Assembly: GCA_021018995.1 (NCBI GenBank)
Contig: CM037595.1
Span: 93,260,491 to 93,324,490 of the forward strand
Direction of reading: 5' to 3'
Origin: Chloranthus sessilifolius
Taxonomy: Eukaryota > Streptophyta > Magnoliopsida > Chloranthales > Chloranthaceae
Length of the DNA stretch: 64,000 nt
Positions within the stretch are counted from its first letter, which is position 1, and each line of letters starts with the position of its first letter. Shown piece by piece: positions 22,601 through 33,509 of this stretch. A model generated the notes under the pieces. The model did not search any database, was not told the DNA's origin, and worked only from the letters and a program-made list of their open reading frames with translations. The position numbers were made by a program, and so were the translations under genes.

Positions 22601-25600
22601 ATCATTCTTTCTCTTGACTTCCATAATCTTATCCTTTAAATCTCTATCCACTACAACGCATACCCTATTATGAAAGTTACACTTCCTTGATTAATAAAGC
22701 TTGAACCCATCTCCGGGTCTTTAGTCTTCTCTCCTTTCCACTTTGTCTTTTGGAAGCACATTATATTAATCTTCCTTCTCATAACATCTAGTGAACTCGA
22801 CTCTTCCCAGTTAAGGTACCTACACTCTTCCCAACTTCTGGACTTTCTTTTCCCGCACACATCTATGCGGATGTAAGAGTTCTAGCCTACTATTTGCAAC
22901 AATTTGTCATCATGTTGATCACGGTTACAGGGATCGGCCTAGTTCTTTAGAAAAATCAGTTGAGAATATGACTCATAAAGTCAACCTCAAGTGGAGGGGA
23001 CATGGTGGTGATTATAATGTTGTATGATTCAAATTTTGTCATAAGATTCACATGAGAATTGTAGGATTTCCTCCGAAAAGGATTCAAATGTAAGATTTGA
23101 ATCATAGGGACTTTTAACAACAATGCATGTAGGCAGTGGGCACCATGGATCAAAATCTCGGTTTCAGTTTCATTCACCGCCCGAACCGTAAATTGGTCAA
23201 ATTTCAGTCAAATTTTCGGTAAATATTAGAATTTTTTTAAAAATATGCTATGAACTTTACCGAACTTTATTTTTGGGGTTTTTTTAAAACTCTTTCAGAT
23301 TATTAGAAGACATATTTGCACTAGTGAGACTAATTTTCGACCGTTTAAAGTTACATATGTCTATTATCATAAAATTTGAAACATAACGTAGGCAAAAAAG
23401 GATTTCATTTCCTGAACTCGAGAAGCCAACTACTCAAAGCCACAGAGATTCTGGTTGGTTCTTCTTCATCAGCATCCCGAGCATTATTGTATTGTCATGG
23501 TCTATAATATTGTCTGTATTCATAGCCATATACCCCGTGCTGAGATGCTTCTTGTGGTTGATCATGTTGGGGATAGTAGTATGCATATGATTCACCAAAT
23601 ATCTGTGAAACGAAACTCTCATTTCCTGGGCTGCTTGGCCGAGGATACTGTGAATTGATGTAAGATTGGTCAATATGTTGAAACCCAAATTCACCAAAGC
23701 TACGAATTGTAGAGTTATAGAGTTAATGGCATCTTGATCATGTGGAGTTTGGTAGGACTCTGATGGTCCTCTTCCTTCCAACCCTCCGCGTCTAAATGTG
23801 GGAGTGTCATACATAGTCATGTCATCATCAGTCCACTCTACAACTCTGCCTGAAGACTGCCCATAAATTGTACCTCCACCACCACTGTAAGTATCACCCA
23901 CCCACGTGTGCCCTCTCCACCGCCACCGTCATCACCCCTAGTACCATCATCATCACCACCACCTCCCCCATTATCTTCACCACCACCTCCTCCCTCATCG
24001 CCATCACCACTACCACCTCCCTTATCGTCATCTCTAGGAGGTGATCCTAGGCAAAGAAGCCTTCGCTTTCTACGAGATTGTGAGGATTGGTCTTCGACAA
24101 CTCTTTTAGCTTGATTTAACCATTTCGTGTCCTCACTATCCAAAACTAGAGCTTCTCTCTCTTCAATCCACTCTCTCAAAGGTTCATCTTCCGAGAAAAT
24201 ATAATCCAATTTGATCGGATTAAAATATTTCTTTACATAAAACGAACACAAAATTATTTAATACATCATTAAACATTATAATTGAAATTCATGGATCACT
24301 TTGAAAGTAAATTTATTTTTATTAGATATTCTTACTACAACTCGCTCTTTTGATGTTTCTGACCCTCAACCTCATATTATAGTGGACGTAGACTAAATGT
24401 TCCAATCTCTCAATGGTTAGTCTATTCCTTGTCTTTATATGGATAAGAGAGAATGTGCTTCAATTTCGCTTGCAATTAGAAGAGGATGTAGCTTGACTTA
24501 GCACTCGAATTGCTATCATCCTTAAATTGGGGGCCTTCTTCACATCACCGAAGTTAATCCACCATTTGGTTGCATTGAATAATATAGATACATCAAATTT
24601 AATGGATTATAAACTCTCATAATTAAAATAAAATCCAATTTACCTGGCTTATCATTATAGATCTCGGATAACGCTAGGGGAGTTCCAAAAGCGCCAATTT
24701 TATTCCGAAAGAATTCAATCTGCACAACATTGCCAACCAGGGAAGACTAATGTTCACAGATAGAAGTAGCATTAATCTTAATAATTTTACAAGAAAATTA
24801 ATTATTTGTTACCTCTCTTATTGCCTTCCCTTAAATGGTGATGTTTGGCTCCATCTTTTTAATAACACTTAGCAAGCCGGTATAGACCTCATCATCTATA
24901 CTAAGATTTCGACTGTATTGGTAGATTGGGTTCAAGAAATGCCCTATTGAAATATCTCAATTAATTAGAACAATAAAGATAAATCTAACCAAAGTATGAT
25001 TCTCAATTAATTAAAATAATGAATTACCTGCTGCATGTAGATTTGGTGGAACTGCTCGTTCCACCTTTTGTCGATCACCTTCCAAAATTTCTTGTAACTT
25101 TTGGGATACTTATCTCTAATGACCAACTTTGCTTTGTCCATGACCTCATAGACGTTCCCCATGGTGGTTTTGTCATCCCCATCTACCAATCTCAATACGT
25201 GCACTAGCGGCTCAATGACATTGACAACGTACTCGACATTGTCTCAAAATACAAAGTTGAATACATTATCAGTTACTTTGTTGGCCAATAGTCGTTTTGC
25301 ATTTGGAAGGGTGACTTCATAATTTCCCATTGTTGAGATGCAACCAGGCTCTTCAAGTCTGCCCTATACTTATATAAGCTTTGAAAAGCAACGAAGTGAG
25401 TGGCAAACCGAGTGATTGCAGGCCTCATAATGTCCCTTTGGTCCGTGAAGGTTCTCATCAAGTTAACAAGGCTTGCACTTTGATAGATGAGATTGGTTAT
25501 CATTTTACAGTTCTATATAATTGCATGCACACTTTCCATCTTCCCTAGGTTGGTGAGAATCAAGTCAGTACAATAGGCTGCGTACGAGGTCCAGTAGATG

Positions 25601-28600
25601 TGTCTGTATTTCATCATCAGTTTGTTGTCAGCTGCCTTATAGTTTGTTGCGTTATCAATGATGATTTGTACAACTCGTTGCGGGCCTATCAATTGAAATG
25701 GATAGTTGGCATCCTTTGCCACATTTGAGGCATCAACAAACCTCATGAAAATTGTCCCCTGGTCACTGTACACTAAGAAGTTGATTAGGGTCTTCTTAGT
25801 AACACCCGTCAAGCCATCGCACATAATTGTGCAACCTTTCTCATCCCACACTTTCTCGAAGTTCTTTACGCACTCCCTTACCTCAGCCACTTCCTCTAAA
25901 TACGAGTCAACTATCTCATAAACGGTTGGGATTTTTACACCAGACCCTACCTCGGCACTAGTGTCCAACATGGTCTTAAAGTACTGTGATTCAACCATTT
26001 TAGTTGGAATATGATTGTGCACAATAAATTTTGTTATTGCTTTTACCCTAGATCTTCAACAACGTTGTGCTTAGCTTGGACTGTTTAGAGCTCTCTGATC
26101 TGTATAAAAAGAGATCCATAGGTCTCACTAGACATCTACCAAAACCAGAACCACCCTCTAGTAAAGTGGATGACTTTCATAAACCTGTCTCCATGGGTTT
26201 GGGTATGACGTGACCCTCCCCCAGCTGCTGTCGTAGATTGTCCATGCAAACCAGACCAGAATCTCCTAAATGCGTTCTCTTCATTCTCCTGCCTTCTCCT
26301 TTCATTCAAGCTCTGCCTCATTACCCTCCTAAGCTGACTCTCTTCACCACCTTCATCATCATCATCATCATCCAAGTTAAATGGAATTGAACCATAGAGA
26401 GACTGCGATATGGTTTCCATAAATTCTTGATTCCTTCTCTCAATCTCTAATCTCTTCCCTTTTGCGGACTTCATTTATTTTTTTACTTCCTCCCTAATTT
26501 CTTTGGGCATGCTAGTGCATGGTTGCACGTCACCCTGCTTGTTAGCTAATTGTTCCTTAAGTCTGCTGATACCGCCACCTTTTAACTCTTTATGACAAAA
26601 GTGACATTTTGAATTTAGCCTCTTAGGCCCCAAAGGAGTGTCATACTCTCATGTAGGATCGAGATCACGAACCATCTCTATATCTCAAATTCTTGAATAT
26701 GTATAAGAAAAAATTATTCCCATTAAAAAATTATTTAAATGTCATTAAAAATTATTTAAATATCTCTCATTAAAAATTATGATTAATCGGATATATATAT
26801 CTCATAAATAACATATCTCATAAGCTAAATATATCCCATTGAAAATCTATCCCATGAAAAATATATCCCATAAAAAATAACGATTATTTTTTATATATCA
26901 CATAAAAAACACATCCCATAACAAACATATCCAATAATATATATATATAAGACAAATGTACATATATTAAGCCATATTTATATATATAATAAATATTATA
27001 TAACTAATCATTACTCCAATATTACAAAAAATTAATGAGTAATTCAGATTTTAAAGAAATAAAAATAAAATAAAATAAGGATTCGGTAACCTACGGTAAA
27101 TTTGGCCGAGATTCCATCAAAATCCGGCTAGATCCGGCAAACTCCGGCAAACTCCGGCAAGATTCAACGACAACCGAGTGAATATGGTGAAACCCGACAA
27201 GATTTGGTAACTTACGATAAATTTGGGCGAGATTTCGTCAAAATTCGGAGAGAAACCGGCTAGATCCGGCGAACTCCATCAAGATTCGGCGAGAACCGAG
27301 TGAATATGGCAAAACCCGACACGATTCGGTAACTTACGGAAAATTTGGGCAAGTTTCCGTCAAAATTCGATGAAAATCCGGCGAGATCCGGCGAACTCTG
27401 ACAAGATTCGGCGAGAACAAAGTGGATACGGCAAAACCCACAAGATTCGATAACTTACGGTAAATTTGAGCTTGATTTTGTCAAAATCCGGCGAGAAATC
27501 GGCGAATTCCGGCAAGATTTGGTGAGAACCGAGTGGATACGGCGAAACACAACAAGATTCAGTTACTTATGGTAAATTTAGGCGCGATTCGCTCAAAATC
27601 CTGCGAATCGCGCCTAAATTTATGAGGCTCATGAACTAAGTGCTGAGGTCATTCCTTGGCAAATTCCTTGTCGTTTACTTTGATGACATCCTGATTTACA
27701 ATCCAGACAAGGAACAACACATTGTCCACCTGAGGTTGGTTTGCGAAACCTTGAGAGGAGAAAGGTTATACGCGAATCTCAAGAAGTGCACCTTCATACA
27801 GCACTCTGTTGTATTCTTGGGATTCATTGTCTCGATAGAAGGGATGGTTGCGGATCCTACGAAGGTTAAGGCTATTGTGGAGTGGCCCGAACCTCGGAAT
27901 ATTCATGAAGTCCGTAGCTTCACGGTTTGACCACGTTTTATCGTCGTTTCATTCGGAATTTTAGCACCATCATGGCTCCCATTACCGATTGTATGAGAAA
28001 AGGAGAGTTCTTGTAGAGTAAAGCCGTGACGAGAGCCTTTGTCGAGATAAAAGAGAAAATAGTTATTGCACCCGTCATGCGCCTACCAGACTTTTCTAAA
28101 GTCTTCGAAGTAGCATGTGACGCGCGATTGTAGGCATAGATTACTAAGCCAAAGAAGGCCACCACATGGCCTATTTTAGTAATGAAACTCAATGAGGTGA
28201 AGCAATACTCCACCTATGACAAGGAGTTTTATGCGGTCGTCCGATCTACGTGGTATTGGAAACATTACACGAGGCCGCGAATTTGTGTTATTTTCGACCC
28301 ACGAAGCCTTACGTTTCCTTGCTTCCCAGAAAAGTTGAACCGAGGCACCTTGAAGTGGGTCGAGTACCTTCAAGGTTCACATTTGACTTGAAGCATAAAG
28401 TGGTCGAGAACAAGGTGAGCGATGCGCTTAGTCATCAGTGGCGACTTTGCGATCTATGAGCACCGAGGTCATTGGATTTGGCGATTGAAACAAGATTATC
28501 ACGATTGCCCAGTTTTTGGGCGAGAATACCTTTGCTTTCCTTAAAATTGAACAACATTCAACTCGAGTATACCTGCTTTGGATAGGTATTTGTTCAAAGG

Positions 28601-31600
28601 AAATCGTATGTGCATCCCTCGCACTTCATTGCGTGACTTCCTCATCTGGGAGTTACATGCGGAGAGGATTATCGGACATTTTTGGTAGCGATAAAACCGG
28701 TCGCTCATTGAGGATAAGTTTTATTGGCCTAGCCTTGTGAGAGATGTCTCTAGGAATTAAGTAAAACGATGTCGTACATGCCAAGTTCTGAAGCATATCA
28801 AAACAGAATACCGACATTGTACACCCTTTACCCATCGCTTTACCCGTGGCAAAACATCTCTATAGATTTCGTGCTCGGACTTTCAAAGACTCAACGGAAG
28901 CACGATTCCATTTTTGCGGTAGTAGACCGCTTTTCTAAGATGGCCCACTTCATACCCTGCTCTAAAACCTCCGATGCAGCTCACATAGCCAAATTATTTT
29001 TCGGGGAGGTTGTGCGTCTACATGGATTACCCCAGACGATTGTGTCGGATCGAGATGTAAAGTTTACCAGTTATTTCTGGAAAACTTTATGGCACATGAT
29101 GGATACTATGCTCCAATTCTCTTCGACCTATCATCCTCAAACAGATGGCCAAACGGAGTCCACCAATAGGAGCTTAGGTAATTTTCTCCATTGTCTTGTT
29201 GGTGATCACCCTAGGACTTGGGATTCTATTTTGCCTTTAGCCGAGTTTGCATACAATAATTCAGTCAATAGGTCCCTCGGTATGAGTCCTTTTGAGGTCG
29301 TCCTTGGTCATAGGCCTCGAACACCCATTGATCTAATTCTTATGCCTGCATCCCATCGAGTTTCTGAGTCAGCCGATTCATTTGCACAGCATATACATGA
29401 ATTGCATGCCGAAATTAGAAAAAGAATTAATGCAAGCAATGAACAATACAAAATATCTGCGGATGTGCATAGGCACTTCAAGGAATTCCAGGTTGGAGAT
29501 TACGTCATGGTTCGGGTTAGACCTGAGCGGTTCCCATTAGGAGCCGCAAAGAAACTTCAAGCCCGCGATGCTGGACCTTTTAGAATTGTGACAAGGAGCG
29601 GGCCTAATGCATATGTTCTCGAGCTTCCACCGGATATAGGGGTCTACTCTACATTCAATGTGGAGGACCTGGTTCCATCTTTGACCCCAGCCCCACCTCT
29701 TCACAACCCCTTCCAAGCAGCCCCGAGCCCAAATGTCAGCCCCACCCTGCAACCCCTACCCTTCCCTTCCCCCGCAAGCAGCGCAGAGATGAGGTCGAAG
29801 AAATACTAGATGATTTGGCGATATCCACCCATGGGGGCGGAATTCAAAAGTACTTGGTCAAGTGGTTGGGATAGCCGGACTCCGAGAACTCATGGTTAGC
29901 CGAAGACGAGGTGCGACACCTGGACCCCGACATGCTTGATCGTTATCACGATGCCGCTTCGTCAGTGATGAAGCCTTTTCGGCCCGAGAGAATTGACGGG
30001 GACGCCGACATCATAGACATCGGATATGGACCTTTTCGCGTGTACCGACGTCAGAAGAAGCATAATGGAAATTAGAACTAGGCGAAAGATGAAAATTCTG
30101 AAGAACTGGAGGAATACAGCAAATTCAATCGATCGAAGTACTATTTCGATCGATCGAGCATCGGCAAGTGGAAAAACACATGTTGTGGAGTAAATAATTC
30201 GATCGATCGAGTTCAATTTCGATCGATCGAATTTCTGCGGCGAATTTTGATATATGTTTTTTTCGATCGATCGATCAAGTTTCACTTTTGATCAATCGAA
30301 TTTCAATTTCGATCGAACTTCACTTTCGATCGATCGAAATCGTGCAGTTTTTTTATTAGTATTTTTTTAATTTCGAATTGATTTTTTAGGGGCATACTTG
30401 TCCTTTTGGCAATTGTTTTAGGGTTTTATTTTCGTTTGAAAGGACTCCTATATAAGGTCCTTAAGTTAAACAATATAATTAATTATTGACTATTGAATGA
30501 ATGAGCTTTTGCTTTTGGGACTTGAGATGAGTTTCGTCGAAGAGTGATTTTTCTTCCCGAGAACTGTTTGGTGTGAAGCCAAGGGTGCGAAGCTCACAAT
30601 CTATCCTTGTCTATCTTATCCTTTTGAATCTATCTTCCTTGTTTTAATTCAAACAACCCAAATCTGCCTCTCCCATCCAATACCCGACTCCCAAAACCCT
30701 AGCTTTTCCCTCATCCATTGATTCAACCCGATCCCGTAAACCATAGCAGGATCAGAGATTTCATCATTGAATTGTGAGCGCCCTAATCTGGGAAAATCTA
30801 GAGTTCTATCTCTAGGATCGATCCGCGCTGCAACCTAACGGATCTAACGCCCGAACTGAACCCTACTCGAATTATACGTGATCCTCCCATGGAATACTAC
30901 GAAAGCCTAAGGTATTCGCTATATTTTAAGGTTTATTGCTTAATTTAAATTCAATTCTATTTCGGCAATTATTTAATCATTGCATTCATGTAGTTTAGGG
31001 TATTGTCCTGCGTCAGAGAGCCAACTGAGATATGTAAGGGAAAGATACATCAAGTATGGTTTTCTTGGACCCAAACTTTTTATTTTTTAAGTTACTAAAC
31101 TTTACACAATTCTAATTATTATAAAGCAACGGTTCATTTTATCATGTCAAAATGAGGAACGTCAAATGATATTTTCATACATGTCGAGAAGTGTCGTGCT
31201 GTGTTGAGGAGTGTCCAAGTGCCACCTAGTATGTGTCCAAGTGCCATCAAGTGTCGATACTGCAAAATTCTCCAAAGTAGAGTTGTCTAGGTAACACTGG
31301 TAATTAAAGTACTTCGCATTAATAAAATATGACGGAACCTCCTTTATGTTGCTTTTTTATTTATATACCCAATGCATAGCATTTTTGAGAGGCAGTTGGA
31401 ACATTAAAAGACAGTCAAATTTATGAATGCTTATTGTACAGCTGTATCTTTGAGAACTATTGATCATTTATAACCCATTTCTCGAATTATAATCTTGCTT
31501 TTCTTAAAACGCACCATCCGGAGCGGTCTGAATTCCCTTCGTCTTTTGATTTATATTCTAGGGTTCTGCAATTCCAGTTGCTTTGGTTGAGAACAGCGGG

Positions 31601-32617
31601 AGATGCAATACAAATGACATTGGGGAGAAGGTATGGTCTTTCTTTCCGATCATTTTCATTTTGTGGTTTCCTTTTCTCTTACATAATTTTCCGTAACAAT
31701 GCCATGATGCCATGAGATGATTGAGAATTGACGATGATCGGAAACATAGATTCTTCCAAGTGGAATACCATGGATCCCGAACTTGGTGAAAACAATTACA
31801 GATGTCGTCTCAAGTGGAAGCAAAGCAATTATAGTTGACAAAAAGTTGATTGAAGGGCCCAACCCAAACGAGAGGGGAAAGTTCTTGATACCTCTTATTC
31901 TGGTCTTTCAAGTAAGATTCTCCCATATTAAATTTTGTCAGGTTATAATTAGTTACTAGAACTAGCCCTTTCTAGTTCAATAAAAAAAGCAATTTCCCCT
32001 GGTAAGTCATTGGGTCGAGTCTCGTTTACGAGCTTATCCCAAACATATGTAACCCATTCTGGATCTTGACCTTGAGTTGGTATTAGGTAAATTTTGGGCA
32101 TGTGCCATTATGGTTTTGATCAAGTGGACTAGAGGTTTCAAAGAAGACGACAGTTAGATCAACCATTATGAATATTTGTTCGAAAATGCATCTCTATCGT
32201 GTACTAAAGAACAATCAAACACCATAAAAAATGAACGGTTATCGCCAAAAATCTTTTAGCCATTCATTCATTATGGCGTTTCACCATTGTTAGTCACATG
32301 ATAGATATACAGTTACGATGAAATCCTTGGCACTTGATTGATCTATCCGTCATGCACTTTGCATCAACTTGTCCTCTTGATGAAAACTATAGTTCCGAAT
32401 CTAGATTCTACACGGATTGGTTACCTAATACCAACTCTTAGAGGAATTGTGAACTCTCTTAGATGGATACTGTATGTCTCCTCTTTGCCTTGTCTTTGCC
32501 ATTTTGCAGTACTTTGTGGTGAAACGAATTCTGGGAGCGATAAGGGACGATATTGCCAAGGAAAGTAGACCTCTTTGGGAGCTGCGAGATTTGGGTTTGG
32601 CTAAGCGCAAATTTTGA
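16680..32617 (+). CDS. TOC34: TOC34-like chloroplast outer-envelope import receptor GTPase
   Basis: Seven coding exons: 16680-16778, 16865-16972, 17559-17683, 17826-18087, 31562-31630, 31750-31911, 32510-32617. All introns are GT-AG and the joined product is 310 aa, close to Toc33/Toc34 (about 300-313). The start is [11 protein letters not shown]. The GTPase shows the P-loop [10 protein letters not shown] (44-53), DTPG (91-94), THAQ (160-163) and VENSGR (207-212). DRLDGYR (125-131) lies in the region of the dimer arginine of the family. A hydrophobic C-terminal anchor, [14 protein letters not shown] (266-279), is followed by basic residues, as in a tail-anchored outer-envelope protein. In the family it binds preprotein transit peptides and works with Toc159 and Toc75. 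Coding intron 4 is 13,474 bp and packed with transposons, yet every exon is open and spliceable. The coding copy looks functional. Confidence 0.95.
17172..17201. repeat. (ATT)n microsatellite in TOC34 intron 2
   Basis: About nine ATT units. Confidence 0.8.
18235..18429. mobile_element. hAT-like MITE, CATGGATC family
   Basis: 195 bp. Left end CATAGATCAAAATCTCAG; right end read inward CAAAGGTTTAAATCTCGG. Flanks ATTTCGGG (18227-18234) and ATTTCTGA (18430-18437) agree in 6 of 8. Lies at the start of the giant TOC34 intron. Confidence 0.7.
18430..19169. other. Intron sequence with GGGTT-rich patch
   Basis: 18870-19045 is rich in GGGTT/GGTTGGG on one side and its complement on the other, like the interior of the TAGGG-type elements. 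The ends could not be placed. Remainder unremarkable. Confidence 0.4.
19170..19310 (-). mobile_element. RTE LINE 3' tail fragment
   Basis: On the minus strand it reads CACACAGATTGGATAAGACT followed by GTGATGACGATGATGATT. This is the RTE-type ending seen at 6845-6880 (GGGATAAGGCTCTGATGATG). Confidence 0.55.
19330..19770. repeat. Dispersed repeat shared, inverted, with 31085-31270
   Basis: GACACTTGGTGGCACTTGG, GGACACTCCTCAA and TTGTGTAAAGTTTAGTAAC occur here and, as complement and in the same order, at 31085-31270. Both copies lie in the same TOC34 intron. Confidence 0.65.
19779..20345 (-). mobile_element. Gypsy-type LTR remnant
   Basis: Its edge TGATGCGG is, on the minus strand, CCGCATCA, like the CTGCATCA end of the LTR at 55139-55854. 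Inside, the GTGTGATTCTCTCAAAA and CTAGTCTTCTAGATC blocks of that LTR are matched in order. The second edge is not found, so it is truncated or decayed. It is a related fossil. Confidence 0.6.
21984..22149 (+). mobile_element. Short poly-A retroposed insert with 14-bp duplication
   Basis: 166 bp ending in AATACATTATCATTTACGG and an A-run. GTTTTATTTACTCC occurs on both sides (21970-21983, 22150-22163), exact over 14 bases. The body looks like a LINE 3' end or a SINE; I do not recognise the parent. Confidence 0.75.
22408..22494 (-). mobile_element. tRNA-derived SINE
   Basis: On the minus strand: TTGGGCCTATAGCACAATGG (box A-like), then GGTTGTCGGTTCAAGCC (box B) and CTTACCTATCAAAA. Same family as 5943-6037. 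Confidence 0.7.
23434..26700 (-). pseudogene. hAT transposase (BED finger, DUF659, hAT C-terminal dimerisation)
   Basis: From the N-terminus: BED zinc-finger region near 26530-26690 ([20 protein letters not shown]), where the usual finger His in RLKxHL is Gln and an early stop follows VRDLDPT; acidic linker (26136-26474) with a run of Asp; DUF659/RNase H-like core at 25513-26022, [20 protein letters not shown], matching the family's GCSIMSDGWT...LINF with its catalytic Asp; middle segments at 25007-25503; C-terminal dimerisation block near 24300-24520 with SSSN, a Cys-x-Arg-Asn and IHIKTRNRL, interrupted by a stop where the family has Trp; Gly/Asp-rich tail at 23838-24251. Frames change between segments; some changes may be introns. 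It is broken in at least two places within exons. Confidence 0.82.
26700..27083. other. AT-rich subterminal region of the hAT element
   Basis: Short near-repeats of CATTAAAAATTATTTAAAT and ATATCCCATAAAAA at 26715-26945. No coding signal. Confidence 0.5.
27084..27573. repeat. 121-bp tandem array (about four units)
   Basis: Units start at 27084, 27205, 27327, 27448 and 27560, spacing 121, 122, 121 and 112 bp; the last is partial. Each contains CGGTAACTTACGGTAAATTT, a CGTCAAAATCCGGCGAGA block, GGCGAACTCCGGCAAGATTC and GAACCGAGTGGATACGGCG. Units differ by substitutions. GC content is well above the surroundings. Confidence 0.85.
27574..27621. repeat. Perfect 19-bp palindrome at array/gypsy junction
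   Basis: AAATTTAGGCGCGATTCGC (27574-27592) is followed after 10 bases by its exact complement (27603-27621). Gypsy-derived sequence starts at its right edge, with ATTT shared by both. Confidence 0.85.
27618..31015 (+). mobile_element. Ty3/gypsy chromovirus-like element, copy B (5'-truncated)
   Basis: Plus-strand relative of copy A starting inside reverse transcriptase. Parts: RT end with YFDD (27622-27960), RNase H (about 28080-28300), integrase (about 28500-29560), chromodomain (about 29815-29960, with the YLVKW motif and the SW..E core), then a 3' LTR (29994-31015). There is no gag, protease or 5' LTR. It is a fossil with several breaks; the integrase core is the best kept part. It lies in sense inside TOC34 intron 4. 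The chromodomain places both copies among the chromoviruses. Confidence 0.92.
29994..31015 (+). repeat. 3' LTR of gypsy copy B
   Basis: 1022 bp, TGACG...CGTCA ends, preceded by a purine-rich GAGAGAA. Alignable end to end with 4602-5615. Bases 30125-30345 hold many CGATCGATCGA runs, where copy A has ATCGATT runs. Confidence 0.88.
31085..31270. repeat. Dispersed repeat, inverted copy of 19330-19500
   Basis: GTTACTAAACTTTACACAA, TTGAGGAGTGTCC and CCAAGTGCCATCAAGTGTC are the complements of blocks at 19330-19515. Confidence 0.65.
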
Positions 32618-33093
32618 TGCTAACAAATTTTCATTTCTCTTTATTTTTTAATTAATAACAAGTTTCCTCTGCTGATTATCATTTTCATTTAATTGGTAGG
32701 AAAACTACTATAAATTTCAATAGTAATCACATGCTATAACCAGTTCTATTGGAATAATTTGTATGTGACAACTTATCTGTTCTGTACCACTACTACAAGC
32801 CCAAATAGAATTTATTTTTGTCAATTTACCACTTCGGAAATATAATACCTTTAACCTATCTTATCTACCCTTAAATATAAGTGCCCCTATACTTGATATT
32901 TAGTGTCCTACTCTATTTATTTTTATTTTTGATAACTGAGCTGAGCTCAAACCTGCGTTCTTGGGCTTCTATGCTACAGCCCCAAGAACCAGTCCTCCAT
33001 TTATGACAGTGAAAAGCCCAACCATATGTCCCTCAGGTCACCTTATAAATGTATAGCCTTATTCACACATACACACACACACACACACAGATA
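32618..33093. other. 3' flank of TOC34-like gene
   Basis: Likely 3' UTR, then AT-rich sequence and a short (CA)n at 33065-33089. Nothing else recognised. Confidence 0.5.
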
Positions 33094-33509
33094 TATATAT
33101 GGAAAAGGCCTCCGTCCTCCATGGGCCAACCTTCCACGTGGCACCTAAAACACTTTTTGGGTGCCACGTGGACCTTGGGTGCATTGCTTAGATCTATATA
33201 TGGAAAAGGCCTCCGTCCTCCATGGGCCAACCTTCCACGTGGCACCTAAAACACTTTTTGGGTGCCACGTGGACCTTGGGTGCATTGCTTAGATCATCTT
33301 TGAAAAAAAAATATATTTAATAGCTCATCTCCAACGCGTATATTTTGAACCGTGAAATGTGGACCAATGAAAACCGTCAAACTTTGACTTGTGGGTTTAA
33401 AATTTGTTTTTCGAATTTTTTTTTTTAATATTGATCTAAACTGTCCACCTGTGCTCCATGTGGATCTTGGAGGACGGTCACCGTCCTCCATTGGAGGACC
33501 TAACCGGCT

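Larger units (their letters stand above)
20440..22880 (-). mobile_element. RTE-clade LINE, decayed, with two later insertions
   Basis: Minus-strand polyprotein remnants. Endonuclease near 22650-22860: [20 protein letters not shown], matching the RTE INIMCLQETKWKG block. Linker at 21232-21729: [20 protein letters not shown] and the EYF segment, open for 165 aa. Reverse transcriptase near 20600-21000: residues like [12 protein letters not shown], a [12 protein letters not shown] block, and [12 protein letters not shown] carrying the FADD active site near 20600-20630. Stops and frame changes are spread through the RT, so it is dead. It lies antisense in TOC34 intron 4. Nested in it are a short retroposed insert (21984-22149) and a SINE (22408-22494). 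Confidence 0.8.
23144..27621 (-). mobile_element. Decayed hAT-superfamily DNA transposon
   Basis: The transposase remnant (23434-26700) is flanked on its 3' side by CATGGATCAAAATCTCGG at 23144, the same terminal sequence carried by several short elements in this window. Just inside, at 23185-23225, are ACCGTAAATT and TTTTCGGTAAATA motifs. The 5' side ends in a 121-bp tandem array (27084-27621) built from the same CGGTAA and TCAAAATCCGG words, as expected for subterminal repeats. The second terminal repeat is missing: the array runs into a gypsy fragment. It lies antisense inside TOC34 intron 4. Extent at the high-coordinate side is inferred. Confidence 0.75.

Noticed and set aside
23908-24114. 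Pro/Ser-rich plus-strand frame
   Set aside because: Antisense shadow of the Gly/Asp-rich tail of the hAT transposase.
27084-27573. CRISPR-like or centromeric satellite array
   Set aside because: Units are contiguous without spacers, only about four, and share words with the hAT element next to them.
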